DNA from: Sindora glabra
Lineage: Eukaryota; Streptophyta; Magnoliopsida; Fabales; Fabaceae
Assembly: GCA_020226215.1 (NCBI GenBank)
Contig: CM035226.1
Coordinates: forward strand, 63,201,455-63,265,454
DNA length: 64,000 nucleotides
Reading direction: 5' to 3'
The position numbers and the translations under genes are program-made. A model generated the notes under the pieces. That model did no database searches and was not told the origin of the DNA. It worked only from the letters and a program-made list of their open reading frames with translations. Positions 47,395 to 58,681 of the stretch are shown here, piece after piece. Within the stretch, counting starts at the first letter, position 1. The number at the start of each line of letters is the position of its first letter.

Positions 47395-49223
47395 ATGGCA
47401 GATATCGAGGCATGATACCACGGAGACAATGTTGGAGGCAGCCCACTGCAGCAACCCACCCACATTCCATCATAGTGTGAGGGATTAGGTATCTATTCTT
47501 AATTGTGCATACTTGAGATTAATTAAATATCCTATTTATGGTATTGATGTTTTTCTTTATCTATTAAAGTGGTAGCTGTGAGAAAGAGGGGTCCGAATAG
47601 ATCCCTCAGGCTGCACGAGAAGATAGGCAAGGGTGGGGGGAGACCAATGCCTATACAATTTGATACGACTAATACATGGCATGCGGTTAGTGAGAATGCT
47701 AGCCATCTCTCTCGTGATATTGGCAGCATGATTCGAGCCCACGTGCCACCTTATTATAAGTCATGGTGGGCTGTACCTCAGCAGATCCGAGATAAAGTTG
47801 TGCAGGAGGTTTGCATAAGTATCTATCTCCTCCATTTGCTAAATTAATCCTTGTGAGATTGAAATTTCTAAATATATTACTCATAAATTTGTTAAATGTC
47901 TTCTAATACAGTCCCACATCAAGTTCCAAGGCATCTCTAATTGTGACCAAGATAAAGCGATCTCCAGTTTGATACAGACTGTTGCAGACCTATACAGAGA
48001 TTAGAAGTACAGGTTGAACAAGCATTTTTTAGATCATGGGGGCAATCGGGACTGAGACTATGATTTAGATCGTGCTAGATGTTATGTGCCTCAATTTATC
48101 TCACTACAAACATGGCAAAGGTGCGTGGACTTTTTTAATAGCGACGAGTACAGGGTAAGTATGACATTTTATAGGATTAGGTCATTATTTCACATATCTA
48201 AATTGTAAACATAAACATTTAATATTATTTTTTTTAATTTGTATAAGTTGTCTGGAAGGAATGCAAATAATAGAGCGCAAAAGGTCGTGAATGATCAATA
48301 TAGGTCAATCTATTGCTGTACATCATTTTGATAAGGTAATTTAACTTTTTTGTTTATTTTTTAAATGTACATTTTGTTAGTTAGCTTTTTGTTCATTATT
48401 TATTTATTTTCATCATTTTTTTCTCTTACAAAAAATGAACATAGAAATAGAGGTACTGGCGAGCTACAGTCGGTTCTCTAGAATTTTAGGGATCGACCTA
48501 CGTATACGTTAAGGGAGTGGGTGCATCCGATCCCTCAGGGGTAATATATAAGTTAGTTGAATTTTATATTTTAAATAGAATTTTATGAATATATTTTGTA
48601 ATATTTATTATTGAATTTTATTTTAATAATTTAAGGCGAGGATGACTGAGCTAGTGACTCAGTATGCACAATCTAGTGTATCATCCACTAACTTACCTAG
48701 GACTCCTGTACAAATAGATGAGGCTACCATTGTCGATGAGGTGCTTCGCACTTGTTGAGGGTATAAGAGGGCTGTTGGGCATGTGCTGGCTGGTCAGCCC
48801 TATCATTCAACAGGCACTTCTAGCGTTTAGGGGAGTTCACAGTTTGTATCTTAGGTTGGTGAGTTGCAGGAGCAGTTAGAGCAGAGTTAAGACCAATTTC
48901 AGCAGAGTCAGTGGTTAATTTAGGAGCAGCAGTAGCAGCAAATTACTCAGCAACATCATATGTAGCAGCTGCTTGGGACTTACCTTACTGAGATCACCTC
49001 CATTCTTAAATAACAAGGTATTGTCCTACTACCATTTCCATTTGCTACTGCTATATCACCTGGGTTAAGTAGATTTGCGACTGCACCTGCCGCTTAACCA
49101 CCTGGTCCTTCTTAGTCATCGCCATCGTTTCATCATCCTTGTTGACAAGATAATGATGATGATGATGATAATGCTAGCACTGATGAGGATGCATCGGCAC
49201 ACTTCCACCTCCTCTCCCCGTAG
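47395..49223 (+). pseudogene. Second CACTA gene, Ptta/En-Spm (Transposase_24) type, decayed (copy 2)
   Basis: It starts MADIEA and then a stop (TGA) where copy 3 has CAA. The best domain piece is 47569-47815: VAVRKRGPNRSLRLHEKIGK, then HAVSENASHLSRDIGSMIRA and HVPPYYKSWWAVPQQIRDKV. The next exon (about 47912-48154) encodes RLNKHF..., YDLDRAR, TWQRCVDFFNSDEYR before a GT donor. The C-terminal exon is Gln-rich with TAG/TAA at former Gln codons and ends in an Asp-rich run (DNDDDDDN near 49150) and TAG 49221-49223. The role is inferred as subterminal-repeat binding. Confidence 0.82.
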
Positions 49224-49557
49224 TATATTATGTATATGTATATATATATTTTTCCTATGTACACATTTACATGGACTGTGTATATATAATTTATTCATAT
49301 AAATATTATTTATACAATTGCTTTATGAGTACTCATTCTTTTTATGTTGGATCAAATTATTAGACATTATTATTAGTACTATTGATGTATTGTAGTTATA
49401 TAATTTACATTAAATTAAATTTAAAAAAGATAAATATAATTCAAATGAATCCAAATAAAGAATATTTTAGATTATATTGTTAAATATAATATATTATTTG
49501 AAATACACTTAATTATAATGATAGTTTCAATTTAAATTTAACAAAAAATTCAAAAAA

Positions 49558-50008
49558 CCTTCAGCGACGACAATATTGTCACTATAGGTGGAAAATGTCG
49601 TCACTGAAGCTCGACAGTGACAACATTGTCATTGTTGAAGTTCAAACTTTCAACGATGATATTATCATCGCTGAATCTCGAACTTTCAAAAATGAGGTCA
49701 AAACGTCATTGCTGAAAGATGCTTTTAGTGATGACAATGTTTGTCACTGAAGTTCGAACTTTTAGCAACAACATTGTCGTCGCTAAAAGCATCTTTTAGC
49801 GATGACATTTTGACCTATAGTGACAACAATGTTGTTGCTGAAAATCAAATTTTAAAATTTTTTGAATTTTAGCGACAATAAATTGTCATTGGTGTTGGTT
49901 GTTTTACCTACGAAGCTATACCAACGACATTTTCATCGATAATTTTTATATTTACTGATGACTGAGCGCTCTACACCAACGATAATTGTCGTTGCTAAAG
50001 GTCTTTTT
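49558..50008. repeat. Right subterminal repeat array, CACTA copy 2
   Basis: Repeats of 'agcgatgacatt', 'tgtcatcgctgaa' and 'cgacaatgttgttgctg' in both orientations, ending at the eroded terminus. Confidence 0.85.
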
Positions 50009-50015
50009 TGCTGTA

Positions 50016-52560
50016 CCTAAAAGTCGTATGACCTACAACTTCTATCTGTTGAAATAATTTGATTTGGCCTAATTGGCCTGTTTTGACGGGTCTCAATATC
50101 CACTGCTACTGCCTTATAAATTGAAGGACCCATGTTGGATTGTGACTCTCAGGCATCGTTTATTGGAAAGCTTAGGGCTGGTGGACCAAGGCTAACATCC
50201 AAAGTCCTTGTAACCCATCTTTGCACGCCTTTGCAAAAAGAAATGCTTGACATGAACATCAAACATTAACTAATTATTGAAACCTTAAATTATAGAGAGA
50301 ATATTTAAAAAAGGATGTTTTTAATCTTTAACGCGTTAAGTTAAAAAATAACCCTGGTCTAATTTATGAAAGTTTAGGGATCACAGTACTAGCATTTCAG
50401 TTAACATGATTTATAAAGAAGACGTCAATATTTTATTTAATGAAAGAAATAATAATTCATTTAATATAAATACATAAGATTTTGAATTTAAATGTCAGAT
50501 ATGATAAGGAATAAAATTATTAAAGTAACGTTAAATACCATTACATTATTAAAATACCGGCAAAGAACACATCAATATCATTTACAAATTAAAGTCTTTT
50601 CATTTCTTATCTCAACTAATTAAGCCAAACAAGTTTCAAAATATTGTTATATCGCTAAGATTCACCAAAGTTGAAAAAGAAAACTCCGATAACTTAAGTC
50701 ATTATGAATTTCATCATCTTATTTATTTGCTATATTTAATTTTATTATACTTATAAAGCCTTACATCTCATATCTATTAAATTTAAAATTTAAATATGTT
50801 ATATAAAGTATTAATCGGTTAGATTAGTAAATTTGTCATAACAATCATCTTGAATTAGTTAGACTTAAAATGTGATAGTACTAATAGAATGAAAAATAAG
50901 AAGTATTGCTTGAATAAAATTTAATACATTATAAATGTGTTTAGATATATTTTTTTTATTTTCAAAAACTATTGCTGAATTCATGAATAGATGATGTTTG
51001 GTGAAGTAATAAGTAAAAGTTTCCTCTAATTACAAAACTGCTATAAAAAATGAAACAAATAAGTTTAAAAAATTATATAAAACTTGTTCTTTTTTTAATT
51101 TTATATACAACAAGAATTTTAGGAAGAATTTGTGAAAACATTTTGAAAACAATTTGCTAAATAGAAAATTTTATTTTAAAAACAAAAATAGGAAATTTTT
51201 TTAAAAAACAATAAACAAACAAGCTCTATTATATGTTATTATTTTTGTATTTTTAAAAATCATTTTTCTTATTTTCAAAAAATATTTTTGGATTGAAGGA
51301 AAATAAAGAGTAGAGGATGGTTGGTATTGTAAATAAGAAAATATTTTATTTAATTACAAAATTGACATCTAGAATAAAAAAATGAATTTAGAAAATAACT
51401 AAAAGTTATTTTATTTTTTTATTTTTAAGTTATACATTAGGAGTTATAGTTTTTAAAAATAGATTTTGAAAATAGGTTCTCAAGTAATTTTTTTTGGTTT
51501 TAAAAATAAAAAAATTGAAACTAATGGTAAACAAACATATTCTATGGGTGTGTTTGAATATATTTTTATTTTAGTGTTTATAAAAATTATTTTTAAAAAA
51601 TTATTTTGAGATTAGAGGGAAACAAAGAATAGAAGGAGATAAGTATTACAAATAAGGAATATTTTATTTAATTACAAAACCCATATTTAGAACGAGAAAA
51701 TTTAGAAGATATTTAAAAGGTTTTTTTATTTTTCTGTTTTTAAGTTACATATTTGGAGAATACTTTTTAAAAACTGATTCTATAAATAAATTCCTAAAGA
51801 GATTCTCCTATTTTTTAAAAAATAATAAATATAACCTGTCTTTCTATATTTCAATATTCCTTTCCAACTCAACCATTTAATGCCTGTTTTTTACTTTTCT
51901 CTTTTTCAACACGGCAATGAGAATCTACGGCCATGAAAAGTACAGCCCGCAAGCCATATATGTCCCTGCACGCATGGACAAATTTAATACTCCTTTCATA
52001 CATATTTGGTTAGGATAACATAGGTGACAACGCAACGAATACATGCAAAATTTTGTTTCAAAATTTAAAATATGAAGGAAAAATAAAGTCTCAAAAAGAA
52101 TGTCTAGTACCACTATAGCATTAAAAGCGTAGGTTGTGCGCATGATACTTTCATAGGAATGTATAATCATGAGAAAGAAATTATTTTTGTACTATTTGTT
52201 CATTAAAAAAAAATTAAAGTATATTAGCTTTAAAAATGTAGTGATACTCTTTTACAATTTTATTAAGTGCAACATTTTTTCATTTCAGCGACATGATTTT
52301 CTCTACCTAAAAAAATTAATTTTCTGTTTAAAAAATTAATTTTCTGACGGATCAAATTATTAAATAAAAAAATACTCAAAAAAGTTATATAAAAGTACCA
52401 CTAAGTTTTAGGTATAAACATAGCACTAAGGTCACAAATCACACTAAATCAAATTCTAGAGATTCCAAAAATATTCGATGAATAGTATGTAGCGAGATAA
52501 TTTAGTATTGCTAGATTAGGTCATACCATGTGCTCCCCTGCATGTAAACAAAGGTAAAAT
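50016..52560. repeat. Duplicated host segment, copy B
   Basis: The left part (50016-50400) matches 58265-58660, with anchors 'aggcatcgttta', 'aacatcaaacatta' and 'cttaacgcgtta'. The part from 50265 to 52560 matches 32895-34570. Together with 40370-40741 it forms one ancestral segment interrupted by CACTA copy 2. No gene recognised; 51000-51850 is AT-rich with several degenerate 'ttttaaaaa' rich internal repeats. Confidence 0.7.
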
Positions 52561-52979
52561 ACAAATTAACTTCTAAAATAATGCCTTATGTCAAATAAAT
52601 TCCTTGAAATTTCAGACCCTTCAAATAACATCTCTAAACTCTGTTAAAAAATGAAAACGTTATTTCTTGGTTAAAAGTAACAGAGCATGTGCTCTTAAAA
52701 AAAAAAGGAAAAACCAATATTTTCAAATGAGCAATTTCGTTTTCGTTGAATCCTACTGGCATTAAGCTATTGGTTCGGTAAATTTGGTCAATTCCAATCT
52801 TATCTGCTGAGTTTTCTCTATTTCTTGTTCTCTAATCAAATTTTTGCCATTAAAATCATTCCCGATGAAATCTTGTCCTCTCTGTCACCTCTTGCCCAAA
52901 TGGTCTCTATCCTACAGTAAATCCCTCTTCATTGTCATCCCCACTAGGGGGAAAAACTCAATGAAGCTCCAATTTCTTC
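52561..52979. other. Intergenic DNA left of the LINE
   Basis: No gene or repeat recognised. Confidence 0.5.
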
Positions 52980-55900
52980 AATATAATAACAACAAAGTCT
53001 TATCTTATTAAGTGAGGTCAGTTACATGAATTGCACGACGCTATTGGATTCTATCATAAACTAGATTTTTAGTAAAATTATTCACCAAAAGATCCCTTTT
53101 TATAACTTCCTCCAAAGTCCTTTTTGGCCTCCCTCTATACTTTTTTACAAGGGTTAAAGATTATGTAATAAACTCTTCTCATTGGTGCCTCCAATGGTCT
53201 TCTTTGCACATGACCAAACCATCTTAACCGATTTTCTATCATTTTCTCCTCAATAGGTGCCACCCTAATATGCCTTCGTATGCAATCATTTCATATCATG
53301 TCCTTTCTTGTATGACCACACATCCATCTTAACATTCTCATTTTTGTTACCCTCATTTTTTATTCTTGTTGTCCTTTTAGAGCCCAACACTAACTACCAT
53401 AAAGTATAGTTGGTCGTATAGCAGTGAGATAAAATTTTCCTTTAAGCTTAGTAAGTACTTTACAATCATAAATAACTCTAAATGTCTTTTTCCATTTTAA
53501 CCATTTAGCTTGTATCCTGTGTGTGACATTTCCATTAATTTTCCTATCGCTTTGTAGAATAGATCCCAAGTACTTAAATATAAATATTTGCAGTATGATA
53601 TGCTCTCCAATTCTTATCTCCAAATCATTTCTATCTTGTTTCTTATTAAATTTGCAATGCATATAATCCATCTTACTCATACTAAAGCAAAAACCCTTTG
53701 ATTCCAAAGCCCATCTCCAAAGCTACAATTTATAATTAATCTCTTCCTGTAATTCCTCAATTAAGATTATATCATCTGCAAATAGCATACATTTAGGGAT
53801 AATCTCTTGTATATCCCTAGTAAGAACATCCAAGACTAGATTAAATAAGTAAGGACTCAAGGCTGAACCTTGATGTAAACCTATTCTTATAGTAAAATCA
53901 TTTGTCTCTCCTCTAGGAGTTCTTACACTTGTACTTACTCCATCATACATGTCCTGTATAACCCGGATATATATGACATGAACTCTTTTCTTTTCCAAAG
54001 CCTTCCACAACACTTCTCTTGGTACTCGATCATAGGCTTTTTCTAGGTCAATGAAAACCATATGTAAGTCTCTTTCTTTACTTCGATACCTTTCCATCAA
54101 CCCTCGAAGAAGATAAATAGCCTTTGTTGTAAACTTTCTTGGCATAAATCCAAATTGGTTCTCTGCAATCCTAGTTTCGTCTCTTAATCTATGCTCAATC
54201 ACTTTTTCTCATAGTTTCATAGTATGACTCATAAGTTTTATCCCTCGATAGTTTGCACAGTTCTGAATATCTCCTTTGTTGATATATATAGGCACCAAAA
54301 TGCTCCTTCTTCACTCATTTGGCATTTTCTTAGAGCTCAAAATCTCATTAAATAACTTGGTAAGCCAAAAGATACCTTGTTCTCCTAAATATTTCCAAAC
54401 TTCAATAGGAATACCATCAGGACTAATGGCTTTATCATTATCCATCCTCTTAAGAGCTTCTTTTACCTCTCTAACTTAAATCTTATGATAATAAGCTAAA
54501 CTTTATTCATCCTCTTGGGTTTCTAATCCTTCAATATCCCTAGTCACTCCTTACTCATCATTGAAAAGCTTATAAAAGTACTTCTCTCATCTCTCTTTGA
54601 TATCTTCATTTGTAAGTAGAACTTATCCTTCTTCATCCTTAATACACCTTACTTGATCCAAGTCTCTTGATTTTCTTTTCCTATTTTTGGCAAGCTTGCA
54701 AATCTTTCGTTCTCCATTCTTAGTTCCTTGATCTCAGTAGAACTCCTCAAAAATTTTAGATTGCACCTCGCTCACTGTCTTTTTGGTCTCATTCCTAGCC
54801 ATCCAATACCTTTTCCATTTTTTAGCATTGTCACACACATGCAAGATCTTAAAACATTCCCTCTTAGTTTTGACCTTTTTCTGCACACTTTCATTCCACT
54901 ATCAAGATTCTTTATCTCTCGGTCCAAAACCTTTTGATTCACCTAAAACTATTTTAGCAACCATCCTAACCCTCATAACTATCATATCCCAAATATGGTT
55001 GGTACTTCCTTATGCTTTCCAATTACCTTCCTCTAATAATATTCTCTTAAAAATCATTTATTTCTCATTCTTGAGCTAGCACCACCTGATCCTTAGATTT
55101 ATAACTTATTGTCTCTTCTTGTTATGGGTTTTAAAATGAACATCGAGGACCAAGACCCTATGTTGTGTTCTAAGGCTCTCTCCCGGAATCACTTTGCAAT
55201 CCTTATAGATTTTTCTATCTAAGCTCCTTACTAAAAAGAAATCAATTTGCGACCTTGAAGTTCCACTCTTGTATGTGATTAGATGCTCCTTTCACTTCTT
55301 GAAACAAGTTTTTGCAATTTTGAAATCACATGCCATTAAAAAATCAAGAATGAATTGTCCTTCCTCATTTAGTACTCTAAAACCAAAACCTTCATGCACT
55401 CCCGAAAATTGTCTTGCCTCACTACCAATATGTCTATTTAAATCCTCTCGGATGAAAATCTTTTCTTCTTGTGAAATTCCTTGAACCAATCCTTTTACGT
55501 CTTCCCAAAACTTCTCCTTTAAATGTGTCTTTAATCTTACTTATGGTACATAGGCACTAATAATATTGATAATCTCCCGTGCAACTATTAGTCTTAAAGA
55601 TAAGATCCTATCCCTCGTCCTTTTTACATCCACCACATTCTTCTTCCAATTCTTATCTACAATAATACCAGCTCCAATCTTTCTTCTAAATTTCCTGTCT
55701 ACTATAGTTTAAATTCTATAGTGTTTAGCTCCTTTGCTCTTTCTTCAACCCATTTAGTTTCTTGAAGACACGTGATGTTAATCCTTCTTTGAATCATGGT
55801 GTCCACAACCTCCAAGAATTTACCTATTAGCATGCCAATAATCCAAGTACCAAACCTAATTATGCTCTCTCGGACTAGTTTCTTTATCTACATCCATCCA

Positions 55901-56159
55901 AAAAAATGTAAGGACCTTTGCTCATTTAGCATTATATCCGAGCGCTGATGCGGCGGCTCTAGCTCATTGACATTATACTTGAGTCATACAACGCGTTACT
56001 TCTGGGTAACAACCTAGCATTAGCACCAATAAATCATCATGTGTAATCCATATAAAAGATTTCAACAAAGTTTTACATTAGCTACCGTAGGCCTAACACA
56101 ATCCATAGGGAAAGAAGTGCCCCCACTTGCGTTATAGGCTAGCTTTACCCAACTCAGCC
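52980..56159 (-). mobile_element. RTE-type LINE, near full length, decayed
   Basis: Minus-strand non-LTR element. Its 5' end is probably at about 56159 (sense GGCTGAGTTGGGTAAAGCTA). An endonuclease region (55890-55100), reverse transcriptase (54480-53720) and a C-terminal region (53707-53050) follow. The 3' end shows CTTTGTTGTTATTATATTG near 52980, resembling the TTG-type tail I recall for plant RTE elements. No clear target-site duplication was read. Many stops and at least one frameshift. Confidence 0.85.
53040..55900 (-). pseudogene. LINE ORF (endonuclease-reverse transcriptase), decayed
   Basis: The endonuclease part shows ITCLQETKWVEE near 55750, REDLNRHIG near 55440 (family GDLN) and SGTSRSQIDFFLVRS near 55240. 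The reverse transcriptase gives SPDGIPIEVWKYLGEQGIFW (54430), PIY-NKGDIQNCANYRGIKL (54280), then ENQFGFMPRKFTTKAIYLL, VFIDLEKAYDRVPREVLW, GLHQGSALSPYLFNLVLDVL and the catalytic LFADDIILI (about 53765). After a frameshift near 53715 comes SKGFCFSMSKMDYMHCKF, FKYLGSILQSD and AIRPTILYGS, then degraded sequence including VKMVWSCAKKTIGGTNE (near 53190). One stop at 54209 replaces the Trp of KLWEKVIEHRL. It would copy its own RNA at nicked DNA; this copy cannot. Confidence 0.87.
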
Positions 56160-56183
56160 AAAATAAATATATATATACATATA

Positions 56184-56247
56184 AGGAAGAAGAAGAACAA
56201 CAACAACAAAAGAAAGAAAGAAGAAGAACAAAAGAAAGAAAAAAAAT
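56184..56247. repeat. Purine-rich AAG/AAC simple repeat
   Basis: Runs of aagaag, aacaac and aaagaaag; low complexity. Confidence 0.8.
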
Positions 56248-57889
56248 CTGATCCATCATACTTCTCTCTGTACATCATCCGTCTAGAGGAAATGAGAGTC
56301 ATTCAAATTAATAAAACATATTCTAATGAAAAACCACAAATTTTCTATTTCTACAGAGGAAAAAAAGGCTCTAGAGAATTAGAATCAAACTTAAAACGGT
56401 TGGCAAATGTGATTAAATTGAATAGTGTGAGAGCAAAGTGCGGGATAGATGAATAAAAAGAGCCAGAGAGGGGAGTAATGAAGCTCGCACTAGGAACTAG
56501 TTCATCCAATGATGATTGAAATGGTTGAGAGGCTTTGTGATCTGCTTTAATTTGCGGCTCTGTCAATGAAATTAAACCCAAGTTTCTTAAATGAGTGAAG
56601 TAAATCAATAAATTTTTTTTCTATTTTCATGACTTTTACCCCAAATGCTATCTTTCAAATTCGTTCATTTCATTTTTGGCTTAACCATTTTTTTAAAGTA
56701 GAGTTCCATCCAATTTTTATTTTTACTTTTGTTCATCCATGTTCCTTTAACCATAGCAATTCTACAGAAAATCGCATCATAGGAATTTTGTGTTGCCCGG
56801 ATGGCTCCGCTGAGTGTGTTCCATTTCTTTTAAGCCAGAAATTAACATTTTCATTTTTATTTTCAGAGGTTATTTGTAATGCTTGAAAGTTTAAGAAAAT
56901 TATTTTACGTAAAAAATTACTTTAAGGGACCTATATGTAACTAGAATATAATCAGTGCAATGCATGGGTTGCATTTTTTTCAACTCCAAATTAAAGCAAT
57001 CGTATTTATGATTTTGAAGTAAAAATATCTTCCTTTTTTCATAATTAAAGATATTTTTAAGAGATATGTCACATGGGTGATTTAATTCCGAAATTTTATT
57101 ACCAATCCAATCTAGATGTCAAATATTTAAGGAGTGGAAAAAATAACACTACAATATTTATGTAATTTGGTTATTTAACAATGATAGAAAAAATTGAAAC
57201 ATGAATTAAGGGCACATTTTTCGAGTGCTTTATGCTTATTCTATCCTAAAATTTCTCCCAACAATATGTTATAACTCTATATTAATTGTGACACATGTAT
57301 TACAATTAATTTTTAATAATATATTAAATTTTTAATGCTATCTAATTGTGCTTGATTTACAGCTATTCTTATTTGAATAAAGCTTATATAAAAAATATCA
57401 TTTTTAATAATTTGAAAAAATCTAATTAATAATATTTAGTTTTAAAGATAATCATTGTATAGATATTATGTAATCCAATTTTTAATGAGTTTGGACTCTT
57501 CCTTTGTTTTATAATTTGAATAATATAGTATTATTTTTATTGTAGACAAATATTAATAATTATCTCTCTTGAAAATAAAAGTAATGTGATTTAAAGGAAT
57601 CTAAATATGTGATTTTATTTTGGTAATTGTCTTAATCTATGAAAAAAATATTAATGGCCTCCGCAATTCTATTCATTAATTAATAGATTAAAAGAATTAC
57701 AATAAAAAAAATAGTATATGGAACCACATGTATATAACAAGTGAATGGTGGGACCAAAAACAAAAAGGTGATTGGTTTGAATGATCACTTACTAAAGAAA
57801 ATTATCTCTTATTCATTTGAATTATCACTTCCTTTATTATGAACTAACATTTCTAACTCTAAAATATAGCTCATCATTGCACAACCTTT
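56248..57889. other. Intergenic DNA
   Basis: No supported gene. 56380-56880 is less AT-rich than its surroundings, with mid-length chance frames on both strands, but no protein family could be recognised. Confidence 0.5.
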
Positions 57890-58660
57890 AATTGTCTTAT
57901 AAAATATCATCTTATAAGTTAATTAGTTTTTAATTTCATTTTTAATTCTATGAGAAGTTTGAAATGTAATTAACTTGTTATTCATGGTTATTATTTTTTT
58001 AAATATAATTTTATTTTAACCAAAAGATAAAAAATTTAATTGAAATAATAATAATAACAACAACAACAATAATAACAATAATAATTATAATAATATTAAA
58101 TTTTAATTATATATTATCATTAATTTGAAATTAATATTTAAAGCATAATGAATTATAAAATCTACTTTATAAATGTTGATTTGAAATTATGATTGAGATT
58201 AATATTGATATTGTAGCAACCTAATTTAATTCTAACCCGATGAAAAAATCACCTAACGTGATACCAATATAATGTACAACTTTTACCTATTAAAATAATC
58301 TAATTTAGCCTAATCGGCATGTTTTGATCTAATTGGTACGTTTTGACAGGACTAATTATCCGGCGCCACTGCCTCGTAAATCAAAGGATCCATGTTGAAT
58401 TGCGACTCATTGGTTGACCCCGCTAGTCAGGCATCGTTTATCGGAAGACTTGGAGGCTGGTGGATCAGGGCTAATATCCAAAGTCCATGCAACTCATCTT
58501 ATACACCTTAGCAAAAGGAAATACTTAACATGAACATCAAACATTACCTGATTCTTGAAACCTTAAGATTATGGAGGGAAGATTTTAAACTGACGTTTTT
58601 AATCCTTAACGCGTTACTTTAGAAAACAACGTTAGTCTAATTTATAAAAGTTTAGAGGAT
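57890..58660. repeat. Duplicated host segment, copy C (uninserted)
   Basis: Left of about 58255 it matches 40370-40741. Right of about 58262 it matches 50016-50400. It therefore represents the site without CACTA copy 2. It also contains an AAT/AAC trinucleotide repeat (58046-58100). Confidence 0.78.
58046..58100. repeat. AAT/AAC trinucleotide microsatellite
   Basis: aataataataataacaacaa continuing as alternating aat and aac triplets. Confidence 0.85.
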
Positions 58661-58681
58661 AATAAAAATAAAATGAAAAAT

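Larger units (their letters stand above)
40742..50015 (+). mobile_element. CACTA (En/Spm) transposon copy 2, about 9.27 kb
   Basis: The left end is the canonical CACTACAAGAAAAAAG. The right end reads CTTTTTTGCTGTA and then CCT instead of GTG, so the last bases are eroded. Subterminal arrays lie at about 40755-41310 and 49558-50008. The uninserted paralogue at about 58255 confirms the insertion point. Internal order is as in copy 1. The transposase start codon is changed (ATG to ATA near 43671) and stops are present, so it is non-autonomous. Confidence 0.9.

Noticed and set aside
50016..50280. Possible exon of a receptor kinase in the duplicated segment
   Set aside because: Translations on both strands show stops and no kinase or lectin motifs; treated as non-coding duplicated DNA.
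54276..55484. Several plus-strand frames across the LINE
   Set aside because: Shadows of the minus-strand endonuclease-reverse transcriptase.
56351..56886. Mid-length frames on both strands right of the LINE
   Set aside because: No protein features recognised; opposing frames of similar length suggest chance.
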